In this document: positions 33,562 to 42,554 of the stretch, piece after piece | Numbering within the stretch: position 1 is the stretch's first letter | How the letters are laid out: each line of letters starts with the position of its first letter | DNA from: a virus | Virus record (IMG/VR): IMGVR_UViG_3300024348_000001 | Location: 1 to 64,000 of that record | Length of the DNA stretch: 64,000 nt | Reading direction: 5' to 3' (one strand) | The notes under the pieces: model-generated | Told to the model about the DNA's origin: nothing | Database searches by the model: none | The model's input: only the letters and a program-made list of their open reading frames with translations | Position numbers and translations under genes: made by a program

Positions 33562-34388
33562 CAATTATTCCTTTGACCTCTGTAACGTGTTAGGGCGTCA
33601 GATCTAATAACCGCAGGCGAACCTGCATTAGGAGTTTCTGTCACAGTTTCCGGTACGAGCAATTGCCGAAATTTTTCCATCAAAATATGCACACAAAATG
33701 CGTCTACACTTGCATTGTGCATTTGTGATTTGTTGACGTGCTGATCAAAACCATATTTAACAAAACAATGTTCGCCTAAGTTTGATTTAAGCCCTTTTAT
33801 TCTAAGCGCATTTAATCGCATAAAGTAAGAACGTAATGTGTCAGCTGGCTTAGGAATTGTTACCGGTGTCGGCCCCAATCCATTAGCTTTCTCGATTCCG
33901 TTGGTGTCGATGATGCAGTTATCGTTAAACGTAACTTTGGGAAACTTGAACCTTTGAATGTTGTTAAGAAACATAGGTTCGTCAAAGGCGTAAATGTTGT
34001 GTCCGATGACAGGCACACCTTTGGATAGAAGCGTATTAATCATTTGCGCGTAAAACGTGAATACCTCTTCAGGTGGTTTACCTTCACGTTTCATGCGCTG
34101 GAAATCGAGGTGAAATTGCACTCCTCTTGCGGCCATGGCATTAGATACATTCTGTAACTTGCCTTCTATGGCGTCAGCGAGATCAGCTTGATGTTTAGTC
34201 CAGTCCACAATTGTTGTGAGCCTGTCCACCACTTCGCCGTTACGAACCAGACAGTGACCGAACTCCACAATCAAATCGTTCTGCAAATCTAGCCCTGTGG
34301 TTTCAACGTCGATGACGAAGTAATCACGTGGCCAGCCGCCTCCGTACAGTTTACGAAACTCAGCTGGCCAGTGATTAGCGATCATCAT
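33561..34388 (-). CDS. DnaQ-like 3'-5' exonuclease (DEDDh)
   Basis: Exo I motif FVIDVETTGLD (Asp27, Glu29), Exo II GHNIYAFDEPMF, and Exo III HNASVDAFCVHIL with His and Asp: the DEDDh set is complete. About 275 residues, longer than DnaQ core because of loops in the middle. It may proofread, trim primers or act in recombination; the PolA fusion at 45.7 kb has its own exonuclease. Two tandem ATGs (34388, 34385) follow GGAG, so the start is uncertain by one codon. Confidence 0.88.
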   Translation of the reverse strand: MMIANHWPAEFRKLYGGGWPRDYFVIDVETTGLDLQNDLIVEFGHCLVRNGEVVDRLTTIVDWTKHQADLADAIEGKLQNVSNAMAARGVQFHLDFQRMKREGKPPEEVFTFYAQMINTLLSKGVPVIGHNIYAFDEPMFLNNIQRFKFPKVTFNDNCIIDTNGIEKANGLGPTPVTIPKPADTLRSYFMRLNALRIKGLKSNLGEHCFVKYGFDQHVNKSQMHNASVDAFCVHILMEKFRQLLVPETVTETPNAGSPAVIRSDALTRYRGQRNN

Positions 34389-34906
34389 GCTCTCCGCGTT
34401 AAAATGTGAAACGCATCTTTAATCCGTTGCCATCCTACGTACAAACCTCGACGCCATTTAGGAATGGTCATGCGGCGGCTCAGATCACGACCATAGTTGG
34501 CCAATTCCTGATAATTTTCACACGGAGAATGCTCCGCAACGGAAGCTTCTCTTACCCCAGCCCAGTACACGCCTGAGATGACGGTACCGAGCAACGCCAT
34601 ATACAAAAACTGCGCAGGCTCTTCCACCTCAAACCAGCCAGACTCAGACAACGATTCCACCATAGACTTGGTCTTAGGATCTGCCGCAGCAGGCACGAAC
34701 TTGCAAAATGCAGCACAGGCCTGACCAAGTTGCTCATCCGTCACATTGAAGTGTTTCTTAAACGCCGTAAGACAGTTAGGGTTGTTTTCCAACTCCTCAA
34801 GCCTTTGCGCCACAACCATAGCAATGCTGCCGAAGTTGTGCGCTACGTCTCTCTCCGGACGGTATAAGCGCTTATCGTCTGCTGAGAACCGTGCCTGCAA
34901 TCCCAT
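34385..34906 (-). CDS. Unrecognised protein (173 aa)
   Basis: AGGAGG at the start. Helical protein with a short hydrophobic part (FLYMALLGTVISGVYWAGV) that could be buried helix or a single membrane segment. Basic C-terminus (RRGLYVGWQRIKDAFHILTRRA). Coupled to the exonuclease gene. No family recognised. Confidence 0.6.
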   Translation of the reverse strand: MGLQARFSADDKRLYRPERDVAHNFGSIAMVVAQRLEELENNPNCLTAFKKHFNVTDEQLGQACAAFCKFVPAAADPKTKSMVESLSESGWFEVEEPAQFLYMALLGTVISGVYWAGVREASVAEHSPCENYQELANYGRDLSRRMTIPKWRRGLYVGWQRIKDAFHILTRRA

Positions 34907-34907
34907 G

Positions 34908-35474
34908 TCAAACCTCCTGCTTCAAATCATCGATGTCATCGCCAAGAAAGAACTTTGCTTGTTCTTTTATATAATCACTTGGCAGGCATCCGTCTTTAGG
35001 TAATTCCTCAGAAAAGTACCGACAGTCCCAACCGGCAGCCTCGTCTCCCGTTACCAGCAAATTGTCTGAATCGTAATATGTGCCGTTTCCTGAAATTGTC
35101 GGTTCCGTCACGTAATTGGCTTCGCCATGCACGCCATGGACTAACAACTTGCCGCCGATTGTGATTGTGAACTTAGCGCCGGGCGGTATTTCACCCAAAT
35201 CTGAATACTGCTTTCGTGCACCGTCGTCTATCCCGGCATAAGTGAATCCGTAATCGTGACACTCTGGACCGTCGGGAGTTACCAATAACGCTGCGCCGTA
35301 CTCAGATTCCGCCAATTCATCCATGGCTTCATCTACACATTTTGCCTCTACCGCAAAATGTTCCGGGAAGAAACTATCGTCAATAGTCACGAGCCAGACA
35401 ATACCACCTGCACCCGGATTGATCGCTGTTGCTGTAATTGGCTGTCCGCGAAACTTACCTTCTGCACGTACCAT
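34908..35474 (-). CDS. Unrecognised protein (188 aa)
   Basis: GGGAG at the start. Beta-rich sequence with many Gly, Asp and Tyr (FTITIGGKLLVHGVHGE, ISGNGTYYDSDNLLV) and an acidic C-terminus. No motif recognised. Directly follows ThyX in transcription order. Confidence 0.6.
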   Translation of the reverse strand: MVRAEGKFRGQPITATAINPGAGGIVWLVTIDDSFFPEHFAVEAKCVDEAMDELAESEYGAALLVTPDGPECHDYGFTYAGIDDGARKQYSDLGEIPPGAKFTITIGGKLLVHGVHGEANYVTEPTISGNGTYYDSDNLLVTGDEAAGWDCRYFSEELPKDGCLPSDYIKEQAKFFLGDDIDDLKQEV

Positions 35475-35475
35475 G

Positions 35476-36306
35476 TCACTCTCCCTTAGGCTGAGCCAGT
35501 TCGTAAGGTGTTGTTCTCATGCCATATACTTCTGGCAAATCATCCACCGTACGAACCTTTGCGTCGCTAAACATATGTGGATACTTCTTGCTCAAAATCT
35601 CGTAGATTTGCGCAAAGACGTATCGGATTTCCCACTCTGCGTGAGCTGACGTGCGCATCTGGATCATGTGCCTCGCCGCCCTGACATTCATTGAAAACCC
35701 AATCTCGTTTGCAACGCCATTGGGTAGAAACATCCGACGCAACGCCGATGTTACTTTTTTCTTGTAATCGAACGACTGCTTGGGGTCGTTCAAATTCATG
35801 TCTTCGCACGCCATCCGATACTTCATCTCTAGATACTCAAGCGTCAACTCGATGTCGTGCTTGATGGGCGCCAAGATCGGATCCCACACAACCTTCAGCT
35901 TGTCTGTACGCACATACCTGCCAGACGTCTGACTGTATTCCGTACCGACGTGATGCCGTACTAACTCGTGCGTGAACACCCTACTACAGTTCGTAATGAC
36001 AAAGTTAAAATTCACGTGCCCGAAAACAGATCCATGCCCGTGAGCCAAGCACGCAGCAAGATTCGCCGGAATATCCCGCGTTTTATCGATGTTGTCATTC
36101 TTGCCGGGAGACAGCGAGGCATAGCACAGTTTCGCATAGAAGCTTACGAGGCATTCCGCTGGCGACAGTCCCAGCTCCAAGGCATGCCTGTATTGCTGGA
36201 TAAAGGCTTGATTGCCTGTGTCCTCCAGATACCTAATCAATTCCGTGTCGTTTACTTCTGTGAATCCCAACAAATACACAGATGGCGTAACAAACGGTGA
36301 TGGCAT
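35476..36306 (-). CDS. thyX: Flavin-dependent thymidylate synthase ThyX
   Basis: The signature region RHHVGTEYSQTSGRY (from Arg117) corresponds to RHRxxSxNExSxRY, with His for the third Arg. Downstream, FLPNGVANEIGFSMNVRAARHMIQMRTSAHAEWEIR forms the dUMP/FAD site. It methylates dUMP with methylene-tetrahydrofolate and FAD/NADPH. Together with the class II RNR it gives an oxygen-independent thymidine supply. Length 276, normal for ThyX. Start after GAGGATTTT. Confidence 0.93.
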   Translation of the reverse strand: MPSPFVTPSVYLLGFTEVNDTELIRYLEDTGNQAFIQQYRHALELGLSPAECLVSFYAKLCYASLSPGKNDNIDKTRDIPANLAACLAHGHGSVFGHVNFNFVITNCSRVFTHELVRHHVGTEYSQTSGRYVRTDKLKVVWDPILAPIKHDIELTLEYLEMKYRMACEDMNLNDPKQSFDYKKKVTSALRRMFLPNGVANEIGFSMNVRAARHMIQMRTSAHAEWEIRYVFAQIYEILSKKYPHMFSDAKVRTVDDLPEVYGMRTTPYELAQPKGE

Positions 36307-36313
36307 AAAATCC

Positions 36314-37120
36314 TCACTTAAAAGCCACGGCTACGGGATACTTAGGAACAATATCGTCGCCAAACGTCAAATCAAAGTACGCCACGGTCAATCGGCGTGA
36401 AATATATTTACGCAAATTAGTTGTTAATTCAATACTTGTTACAACGTGTTGAGGACACATTACTTCAAACTCATCGCCTTGGTCCGTTGCGCATACAGCT
36501 ATAGCAAAACCAGCAAACTCACCACGTCCACTTTTTACATCCACAACGTTGTAACTTTTAGTTTTGGGTGTGTGCACTGCCAAGAAAAATACAGAATCGT
36601 TCGATTTGTATCCTTCTGCCGAATGCCGCAAATTAACTCCGGGATAGCCTAACAACAAACAACGCGATTGATAGTAGTTAAGGTCTTCCCGGTTACGAAT
36701 CTTGACCGTTTCCGCACACGTTACCAGTGATCCCGTAAAGGCATTGAGCTTTTTATATCTCTCAGAAAATGCGGCTGTGCTGATCTGATCGCACAATACA
36801 AATTGCACTTTCGTATTATCTGCCTTTAATTTCTTTAATCGCTTTTGCAATACAGTTTGCGCTATGCCGGTTTCTGTTAAAAATCCGTCTAGAATTGCAG
36901 TAGGTTCCTGTGTCAGCGGCCAATGCAATGCGCTGTTAATACGTGGTACTGTTGTGACCGGTGTCGCATCCATGGTCACTAACTGTACTTGATCGTTTTC
37001 AAGATATGCAAAACACCGTTCGCCCTGCAACATAGGCTGACCTAATGCGTTGTCCCATCGTACTTTAGATGCACAGTCTACATAATCGCGCGGAAGTGCA
37101 GGGCTTGGTATTTTTATCAT
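36314..37120 (-). CDS. DNA-ligase-like protein lacking the catalytic residues
   Basis: The order of segments matches an ATP-dependent ligase: QPMLQGERC (motif I, normally KxDGxR), ILDGFLTE (III), FVLCDQIS, GYPGVNLR (IV, normally EG), FFLAVHTPKT (V, normally KxK), then an OB-like tail VDVKSGRGEFAGFAIAV. At each key site the catalytic residue is replaced: Lys to Met and Asp to Gln in motif I, Glu to Pro in IV, Lys to Ala in V. It should not form ligase-AMP. A structural or nick-sensing role is possible. ATGA overlap with the upstream gene. Confidence 0.65.
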   Translation of the reverse strand: MIKIPSPALPRDYVDCASKVRWDNALGQPMLQGERCFAYLENDQVQLVTMDATPVTTVPRINSALHWPLTQEPTAILDGFLTETGIAQTVLQKRLKKLKADNTKVQFVLCDQISTAAFSERYKKLNAFTGSLVTCAETVKIRNREDLNYYQSRCLLLGYPGVNLRHSAEGYKSNDSVFFLAVHTPKTKSYNVVDVKSGRGEFAGFAIAVCATDQGDEFEVMCPQHVVTSIELTTNLRKYISRRLTVAYFDLTFGDDIVPKYPVAVAFK

Positions 37121-38028
37121 GAACTAGAATTCCTTGAACAATTGATGCATGCTGTTGCGGCAGCGCCATCGCTAAAATATGCTTGTGTATTACACGCCGG
37201 ACACAGTTTTACCGCATATGTCGTTGGATGACAACCCGCTCTGCATTCTTGATAGCCTATAGGACATGTGTGACATGCAAAATTATTTGCATACCCAGCA
37301 GGACACGCATACTTAGGATTGCGTCGAGCCCTGTAGCGCATTTGCTCTTTATTCCATTTCATCAAGTTTGGAATAGCAACAAGTTCTACAAACCTTAAAT
37401 TTTGTTCGGATTTGTCATAATCCACAAGCGCAGAAAACCGCATTGTCACCAGTTCTAACGGTCCTCTGTACAAAAATACTTCGCGTTTACGCATACTCGC
37501 AGGTAGCCGGCGATACAGCTTTAATTGACGCCATGCTATATACCGACAATACGATAACGGCCACCATGACGTGCTTGTCAACGTGCAAGGAAATCCTGCT
37601 AAAACTTTAAACGTAACGTCGTACCCTTCTACCTTTTTTGCATTAACACGCGCAGTCATTTCCATGATCTGCACAGGCACCCATTCCTTACCCTCAAGCC
37701 GCACGTAAGGACGTACGGCTTTGTTTTCCTTAAGCGTCCAACAGTTACCAAGCAACCGATGTATCAAATCTACAGCCAAAGACTCTGTCAGTTCCGTTCC
37801 AGCAAATGGGCGCAACGATTCCTGTATTGTGTCGTATTGCAATCCGGGCATACGGATTGCTAATGAGACCTGAGCAAAAATGTAATTCACAAATTGCTTG
37901 AATATGCTTCCCACAAGTTTTTGATTAGCAAATTTATGGTAAACATCTAAACCTATGCTATTCTTTTGCGCAATGATTTGTTCAACGTCGTAGCGTAATC
38001 GTGTTGTTTTTTCATTGCTCTCCGTCAT
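37117..38028 (-). CDS. Unrecognised protein with C-terminal cysteine-rich domain (303 aa)
   Basis: The N-terminal 210 residues are helical and basic. From about 240 cysteines and histidines cluster: CPAGY, CHTCPIGYQECRAGCHP, LCPACNTQ, CINC, fit for two zinc sites. The ATG lies 17 bp inside the previous gene. It immediately precedes the ligase-like gene, so the two may act together on DNA. No family recognised. Confidence 0.6.
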   Translation of the reverse strand: MTESNEKTTRLRYDVEQIIAQKNSIGLDVYHKFANQKLVGSIFKQFVNYIFAQVSLAIRMPGLQYDTIQESLRPFAGTELTESLAVDLIHRLLGNCWTLKENKAVRPYVRLEGKEWVPVQIMEMTARVNAKKVEGYDVTFKVLAGFPCTLTSTSWWPLSYCRYIAWRQLKLYRRLPASMRKREVFLYRGPLELVTMRFSALVDYDKSEQNLRFVELVAIPNLMKWNKEQMRYRARRNPKYACPAGYANNFACHTCPIGYQECRAGCHPTTYAVKLCPACNTQAYFSDGAAATACINCSRNSSS

Positions 38029-38563
38029 CGATCAATTCCCCGTATGTGCCAGTTGAAACACCGGTACTTTCATTTACGACAACAATAGGTGTGGTATTTG
38101 TTAATCTAGGCAATTCCGGTGCGTAAATATGTTCGTACGAATAAGTAGCTGTAACATCTTCAGAAAAATCTTCAATTGCAGCGATTGTCAAATAGGATCG
38201 AATCAAATGGTACGGCTCATGCTCTGCGGTACCAACCCCATTTTTCTGTAACTGAGAAAACAATACACCCAACTCACTCCAGTCCCCACTTGTATTGAAG
38301 AAACGCGCGATTGCGTCACTTAGTAAATACAGTCGCTGCGCTTCGCCTCGTTGAAATTCGTTTGGTGCTGTCCAAAATCCCAAGGTAATTGTGCCGTGTT
38401 GTTCTTCCGTCATATCCAATAGTGGCACATACCGATCATCTAAACGCAAATTAAAATACACGCCAATAGAATTACCGTCATCAATTAACTTAACGACATA
38501 TCCGTCTCCGGGTTTTAACTTAGTTAGCGTTTTGGGCTTGTCGTCGTTTGACATTGTGTTCAT
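38012..38563 (-). CDS. Unrecognised protein (183 aa)
   Basis: Starts after AGGG. Soluble, acidic, with beta-rich N-terminus (LKPGDGYVVKLIDDGNSIGVYFNLRL). No motif. Overlaps both neighbours (44 bp upstream, 17 bp downstream), typical for this operon. Confidence 0.6.
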   Translation of the reverse strand: MNTMSNDDKPKTLTKLKPGDGYVVKLIDDGNSIGVYFNLRLDDRYVPLLDMTEEQHGTITLGFWTAPNEFQRGEAQRLYLLSDAIARFFNTSGDWSELGVLFSQLQKNGVGTAEHEPYHLIRSYLTIAAIEDFSEDVTATYSYEHIYAPELPRLTNTTPIVVVNESTGVSTGTYGELIDDGEQ

Positions 38564-39050
38564 AAATTACCCTGTTTACTTCTGACCAGTAATATTTAAT
38601 TACAGCTTTCTTTGAAAACCCTTGTGCCGTTAACTCAAGCATAATTGCTTTTTGTTGCGCTGGTTCTGGATAAGCGTATTCCCATTTAGCTGCGGCGTTA
38701 CGCGCTTTTATATACAACTGTGCTACCACAGGATCGTTCTGTTCTAAAGTTAACGGTGTTTTATTGATTTTTTTGGCTGCATACGCTGCGTACTTTCTAG
38801 GTAACAAGTGCTTTAACTGCATGTCAATTATGGCTTGATCCGTCGTCAACGCTGTGACTACGCAATATTCTTTAAATTCGGTTGAATAACACACGGGAAA
38901 TATAATCCCGTGTGTTTGCTCTGAAAGCAAATAGCAATTTTTAGTATGTTTCCCGAAGGGAACCGCTTGTTCCACAGCTTCATAAATGGAAAGCTTAACG
39001 TCGGGAAAACGTTCGGCAAATCGATTCAATGCGTGAATAGAAATCAACAT
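38520..39050 (-). CDS. Unrecognised protein (176 aa) with internal hairpins in its gene
   Basis: N-terminus ISIHALNRFAERFPDVKL recalls small basic phage proteins of unknown role. Central part CYLLSEQTHGIIFPVCYS is beta-rich, C-terminus helical. Its coding DNA contains an 11-bp perfect hairpin at 38888-38916, a 6-bp one at 38915-38931 and a 5-bp one at 38950-38962. Lies next to PhoH. Confidence 0.6.
   Translation of the reverse strand: MLISIHALNRFAERFPDVKLSIYEAVEQAVPFGKHTKNCYLLSEQTHGIIFPVCYSTEFKEYCVVTALTTDQAIIDMQLKHLLPRKYAAYAAKKINKTPLTLEQNDPVVAQLYIKARNAAAKWEYAYPEPAQQKAIMLELTAQGFSKKAVIKYYWSEVNRVIYEHNVKRRQAQNAN
38888..38931 (-). repeat. Two overlapping perfect hairpins inside a gene
   Basis: Stem 38888-38898 pairs with 38906-38916 (11 bp, loop 7); 38915-38920 pairs with 38926-38931 (6 bp, loop 5). 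There is no T-tract, so they are not terminators. Confidence 0.85.
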
Positions 39051-39062
39051 GGATCGTCTCGC

Positions 39063-39758
39063 TTAAATGCGGGCAGCGATGTCCGCTATGATTGGATGGC
39101 GTACGATGTTTTCATCGCTAATATGAATTACAGCGACGCCCGGAACTTTACCGATTTTGTCAATAATGTCCATCATGGCGACCCGACCCACAAGGTCACT
39201 TTGTTTTGGATCGCCTGTGATGATCATTTTTGACCCTACTCCAATACGCGTAATAAACAATTTCAATTGCGCATAGGAACAGTTTTGCGCTTCGTCCAGA
39301 ATGCACACCGCATTCTTTAACGTACGCCCGCGCAAATAGGCAATTGGGGCAACCTCCACGCCCTTGTCAATATATTTACGTTGCGCGTTCTCTTTACCCA
39401 CCAGATCATCAAGTGCGTCGTACAACGGGAGCATGAAAGGATGTACTTTTTCCTCAAAGGATCCGGGTAAAAAACCTAAACGCTCGCCGGCTTCCACAAT
39501 AGGACGTGTGATAATAATTTTCTGGGTTTTATTTTCCAGCGCGCTATGAATAGCAAACGCCGTAGCCAGAAAACTTTTACCTGTACCGGCAGTACCTATC
39601 AAAAATACTACGTGATTTCGTGCAATTGTTTCCCAGCAAGAACGCTGAAAAGGGTTAAGGAATTCAAGACTAAATCCTTTTTTCTTTGTAACCTCCATTT
39701 CCATATGGTGTTCGGGTTCTGCCAGATCTTTACGCTGACGAACACGTCGTTTTGGCAT
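39063..39758 (-). CDS. phoH: PhoH-like ATPase
   Basis: Walker A GTAGTGKS (residues about 55-62), a KIIITRPIVEAGERLGFLPG segment and Walker B AVCILDEAQNCS identify the PhoH family; MIITGDPKQSD is the sensor region. Phage PhoH proteins are RNA/DNA-dependent ATPases of unsettled role. I take the ATG at 39758; a TTG 19 codons upstream lies within the inverted repeat. Weak ribosome site (GGAAA) is partly inside that repeat. Confidence 0.9.
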   Translation of the reverse strand: MPKRRVRQRKDLAEPEHHMEMEVTKKKGFSLEFLNPFQRSCWETIARNHVVFLIGTAGTGKSFLATAFAIHSALENKTQKIIITRPIVEAGERLGFLPGSFEEKVHPFMLPLYDALDDLVGKENAQRKYIDKGVEVAPIAYLRGRTLKNAVCILDEAQNCSYAQLKLFITRIGVGSKMIITGDPKQSDLVGRVAMMDIIDKIGKVPGVAVIHISDENIVRHPIIADIAARI

Positions 39759-39763
39759 GGGCA

Positions 39764-39813
39764 GGTTTCCGTGTCGCGGGTTAGCCTCAGTGTAAACCGT
39801 AGGCACGGAAACC
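39764..39813 (-). promoter_or_regulatory. Long inverted repeat in the phoH leader
   Basis: Ten perfect base pairs (39764-39773 with 39804-39813) around a 30-nt loop, ending 5 nt before the phoH start codon. The 3' arm contains the GGAAA that would serve as ribosome site, so folding could hide it. Also possible as a protein-binding site on DNA. Confidence 0.6.
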
Positions 39814-39847
39814 AAAAATGTATTGAGATAAATATTTATTTGATCGT

Positions 39848-40210
39848 TTATTCAGGCTTCGCTGTTACAGCAAAACCTACGTAAAACCGCATTGTTTGTT
39901 CTTCTGTGTGCACTTGCTGGCCGATAAACAACAACACTTCTTCAAACTGTAAACGCGGCATGTCTTTGTTAAGCTGTCCCAGAAACTGGGTTGCCTTTTC
40001 CATTCCTGCCGCAAGTAGGTACTGCGGTTCAATCGATGGGACACGATAAGCGTGAATTGGAATGCGAGCGTATTCGCCTATCTGCGTATGCCACATTTCA
40101 TCGTTTGCCAAAGCAAACCATGCTTTTTTGTCTCGAGGAACCACCATGACAGGTTGTTCTTTTGTTTGCAGATATGGTTCGACATCAACCCAAACTACAC
40201 TGACGTACAT
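39848..40210 (-). CDS. Unrecognised protein (120 aa)
   Basis: ATG overlaps the end of the glycosyltransferase gene by 16 bp, with GAGG at 7 nt. Starts with a hydrophobic beta strand (MYVSVVWVDVEPYL), then a mixed domain. No family recognised. Confidence 0.6.
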   Translation of the reverse strand: MYVSVVWVDVEPYLQTKEQPVMVVPRDKKAWFALANDEMWHTQIGEYARIPIHAYRVPSIEPQYLLAAGMEKATQFLGQLNKDMPRLQFEEVLLFIGQQVHTEEQTMRFYVGFAVTAKPE

Positions 40211-40992
40211 ATCTTAACCTCAGTTTGTTCACCGTTGGCGTAATGCTCAACAGTGTAGACAAAAGATTTGTAAGGACTAGAAATACCGTCGTACCACAGC
40301 GGCCGCATACTCAAACCACGGCGAGGTGCCCGAGATTCCCGGTGATGCTCGTCGGCGTTAATTGCTACGTGCGTATTGTAATGGAACAACCGGTAACTCT
40401 GTTGATAACACAGTTCACCCAGCACTGCATCTCCGCCATTGTGGTGCATATCTGGAAAAGGATAATCGTGTTTTTTTAGTAAATTTAAACGTGTCGCCCA
40501 CCAACCGCCTGTTGCAAATTTTATCGCATATCCCTGTGGCCATTCTTTATTTGTGTACCACGATTGATTTTTAATTACGCATCGTTGGTTGCCGTTCCAC
40601 ATACTTGTTAACCGATACACAGAACCAACCAAATCTGCGTTAATAAGATAAGTGCTTATGTCTTGCCAGAACGTACGCGGCGCTGATTCACGTATAAAAC
40701 TGTCATCGTCAAACCACATCACGTTACGTTGTTGCGGGTCTGCGTATCGCAACATCTGTCGCATCAACGGATATTTGCCAACGTTTTCATGATTGTCGGC
40801 CGCAAAAAGAAGCACGGGAATATTAAATCCCCGTGCTTCTTCCGTTAAATATTCTTGCACATCTTGCGTTACTGCGTTCATCCCTATGCGTAATTCCGAT
40901 ACGCCGGGATATTGCGCACATCGTTTAATTGATGTCAAACAACGCGCAATCAAATCACGATGTTCGCCGTAACACAAGACGCATACAAGCAT
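40195..40992 (-). CDS. Family 2-like glycosyltransferase
   Basis: Residues 1-25, MLVCVLCYGEHRDLIARCLTSI in part, open a GT-A fold; the metal motif is VMWFDDDSFI; ATGGWWATRLNLL and a PDMHHNGGDAVLGELC segment carry the acceptor side. The His-Asn-Gly-Gly-Asp stretch is the usual catalytic Asp region. It lies alone among replication genes, far from the glycan island. Start at 40992 right after the upstream stop. Confidence 0.72.
   Translation of the reverse strand: MLVCVLCYGEHRDLIARCLTSIKRCAQYPGVSELRIGMNAVTQDVQEYLTEEARGFNIPVLLFAADNHENVGKYPLMRQMLRYADPQQRNVMWFDDDSFIRESAPRTFWQDISTYLINADLVGSVYRLTSMWNGNQRCVIKNQSWYTNKEWPQGYAIKFATGGWWATRLNLLKKHDYPFPDMHHNGGDAVLGELCYQQSYRLFHYNTHVAINADEHHRESRAPRRGLSMRPLWYDGISSPYKSFVYTVEHYANGEQTEVKICTSV
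40807..40841 (-). repeat. Perfect 12-bp hairpin inside the glycosyltransferase gene
   Basis: Bases 40807-40818 pair with 40830-40841, loop 11 nt, no mismatch. No T-tract follows on the minus strand. Confidence 0.85.
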
Positions 40993-40993
40993 G

Positions 40994-41920
40994 TTAAATA
41001 CCGGTTGGCGTCTTCTTGGCCGGGCGACCACGTTTACGTGCCGGCGGTTCTGTGTTACGCACAAAACCAGTTGGCTCAGTCATTTGCTCCGTACGACTGA
41101 CCGGCGTCGTATACTCACGCTCAACTTCAACACCCGCAGCCGGATCGACTTGTGTATCTTTTGCTGCAATGATCCGAGATACACGCTTCTTAATTTCATC
41201 CAAACGTGACACGGCTGTCTGCGCAGCTAAAAGCATATCTTGCAATCTTGCGCCTGTTTCTTGCAAAATGCTGTCCAGATTGTTTGTGACAACGTCTGGC
41301 GAGATTGCGTCTAGCGGATTGAAAATATATTGATCGGCAACTTCATCCATGTAATTGCCAAACTTTGCAGCCAACTTACCAATCTTCGTCACACCCGCTA
41401 CTGGACTGGTTGGACGTCGTACGGGTCGTCCTGCGTTTGAACTACCGCCGGAACGATCCAAAGCGCCCGAGATAACTTCCAACACTTCGTTTGCGGATAG
41501 CCCGTCACGGATAGCTCGTTCAATCATCGATTTCTGCGCAAGCGGATCTTCCAGACGTGCGGCATAAATCCAATGGTACACAGTCAAGGTCTGTCCGGTG
41601 CTCGTCAACTTACCCTGTTGCTCTACCACGTACTGATGGTCAGGAAACGCACGAGCAAAATTCCGATAATCACGCAACGTTGCTGCGCGGACGTTAAGGA
41701 ACGTCTCCAATTTGGCAATAGCATTAGCTCCATAGTAATTGCTGCTATCGTTCAATACGTCGTCCACCATCGCACCAATGCGATAGAAATGGATAACCAT
41801 TTTCTTACTACTGTCCGTCAATTCTTTCTGCAATTTAAGCGCTATTTCTTGCAGCGCTTGCGGCATTTGCGCAAACACTTCGTGCCGCTGAGCAGACATT
41901 GGACCGATCAGATTCGACAT
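40994..41920 (-). CDS. Helical protein with DUF1016-like N-terminus and AT-hook-like tail (308 aa)
   Basis: Start at 41920 has GGAGG at 5 nt. The region IHFYRIGAMVDDVLNDSSNYYGANAIAKLETFLNVRAATL...YRNFARAFP matches the order of residues in the N-terminal helical domain of DUF1016/YhcG proteins. The C-terminus ARKRGRPAKKTP contains the RGRP core of an AT-hook, so it probably binds DNA. No nuclease motif visible. Next to recombination genes. Confidence 0.6.
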   Translation of the reverse strand: MSNLIGPMSAQRHEVFAQMPQALQEIALKLQKELTDSSKKMVIHFYRIGAMVDDVLNDSSNYYGANAIAKLETFLNVRAATLRDYRNFARAFPDHQYVVEQQGKLTSTGQTLTVYHWIYAARLEDPLAQKSMIERAIRDGLSANEVLEVISGALDRSGGSSNAGRPVRRPTSPVAGVTKIGKLAAKFGNYMDEVADQYIFNPLDAISPDVVTNNLDSILQETGARLQDMLLAAQTAVSRLDEIKKRVSRIIAAKDTQVDPAAGVEVEREYTTPVSRTEQMTEPTGFVRNTEPPARKRGRPAKKTPTGI

Positions 41921-41969
41921 AACAACCTCCGGTAAAAACAATCCCACCATAACTCTTTTGAATTGGTCG

Positions 41970-42554
41970 TCAATACGTCCAACCCGTGTTTTTAACAACC
42001 TGTAAAAAATTATCAAACCGCTGCACATACACAAATTTGTGACAGTTTAGCTGTGGATATACAAATACAGGTCCGACGAATTCCGTCATTTGCAGCGTGT
42101 GTGCAATCATCCCGTGCGGAAATCCTTTGCGCGGTACAATTAATCCCGCCGGGCGATTAGCAATTGTGTCAACTTTCTCGTCAAAAAAATTTGACAGCAA
42201 TTTGAACACCGTTGAGCGCGAAAACTCTTTGAACAAGCTAGGTAAAAAACAAGACTCGTCAAGATGCAGAGCTTTTGGCGGTTTGACCGCACCTAGAAAT
42301 ACAGGAAACGACGGGAACATATCTGCAAAACCAGAAAAAGTTAATTCCGAACCATTGTTGGCTCGAAGTTCTTGTTCTAGCTTGTTAGCGGCTTTAGGTA
42401 GAAAAAACTTCAACAAAAACCGTACCCGTGTTTCTTCGTATCCTTCGTAGTACGACGGTTGATGGGACAAACCCGCCAGCATCTCTTGTTGGCGTTGGAT
42501 CACTTCTGGATCCACACGCGCTTCAAACAAATCGTCATCATCATCATTTGGCAC
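41970..42554 (-). CDS. Unrecognised protein (194 aa)
   Basis: Begins MPNDDDDDLFEARVDPEVIQ from a GTG inside the last codons of the RecA-like gene (11-bp overlap). Globular, with hydrophobic middle (MFPSFPVFLGAVKPPKALHL). Coupling to the recombinase suggests a shared role; no family recognised. Confidence 0.6.
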   Translation of the reverse strand: MPNDDDDDLFEARVDPEVIQRQQEMLAGLSHQPSYYEGYEETRVRFLLKFFLPKAANKLEQELRANNGSELTFSGFADMFPSFPVFLGAVKPPKALHLDESCFLPSLFKEFSRSTVFKLLSNFFDEKVDTIANRPAGLIVPRKGFPHGMIAHTLQMTEFVGPVFVYPQLNCHKFVYVQRFDNFLQVVKNTGWTY

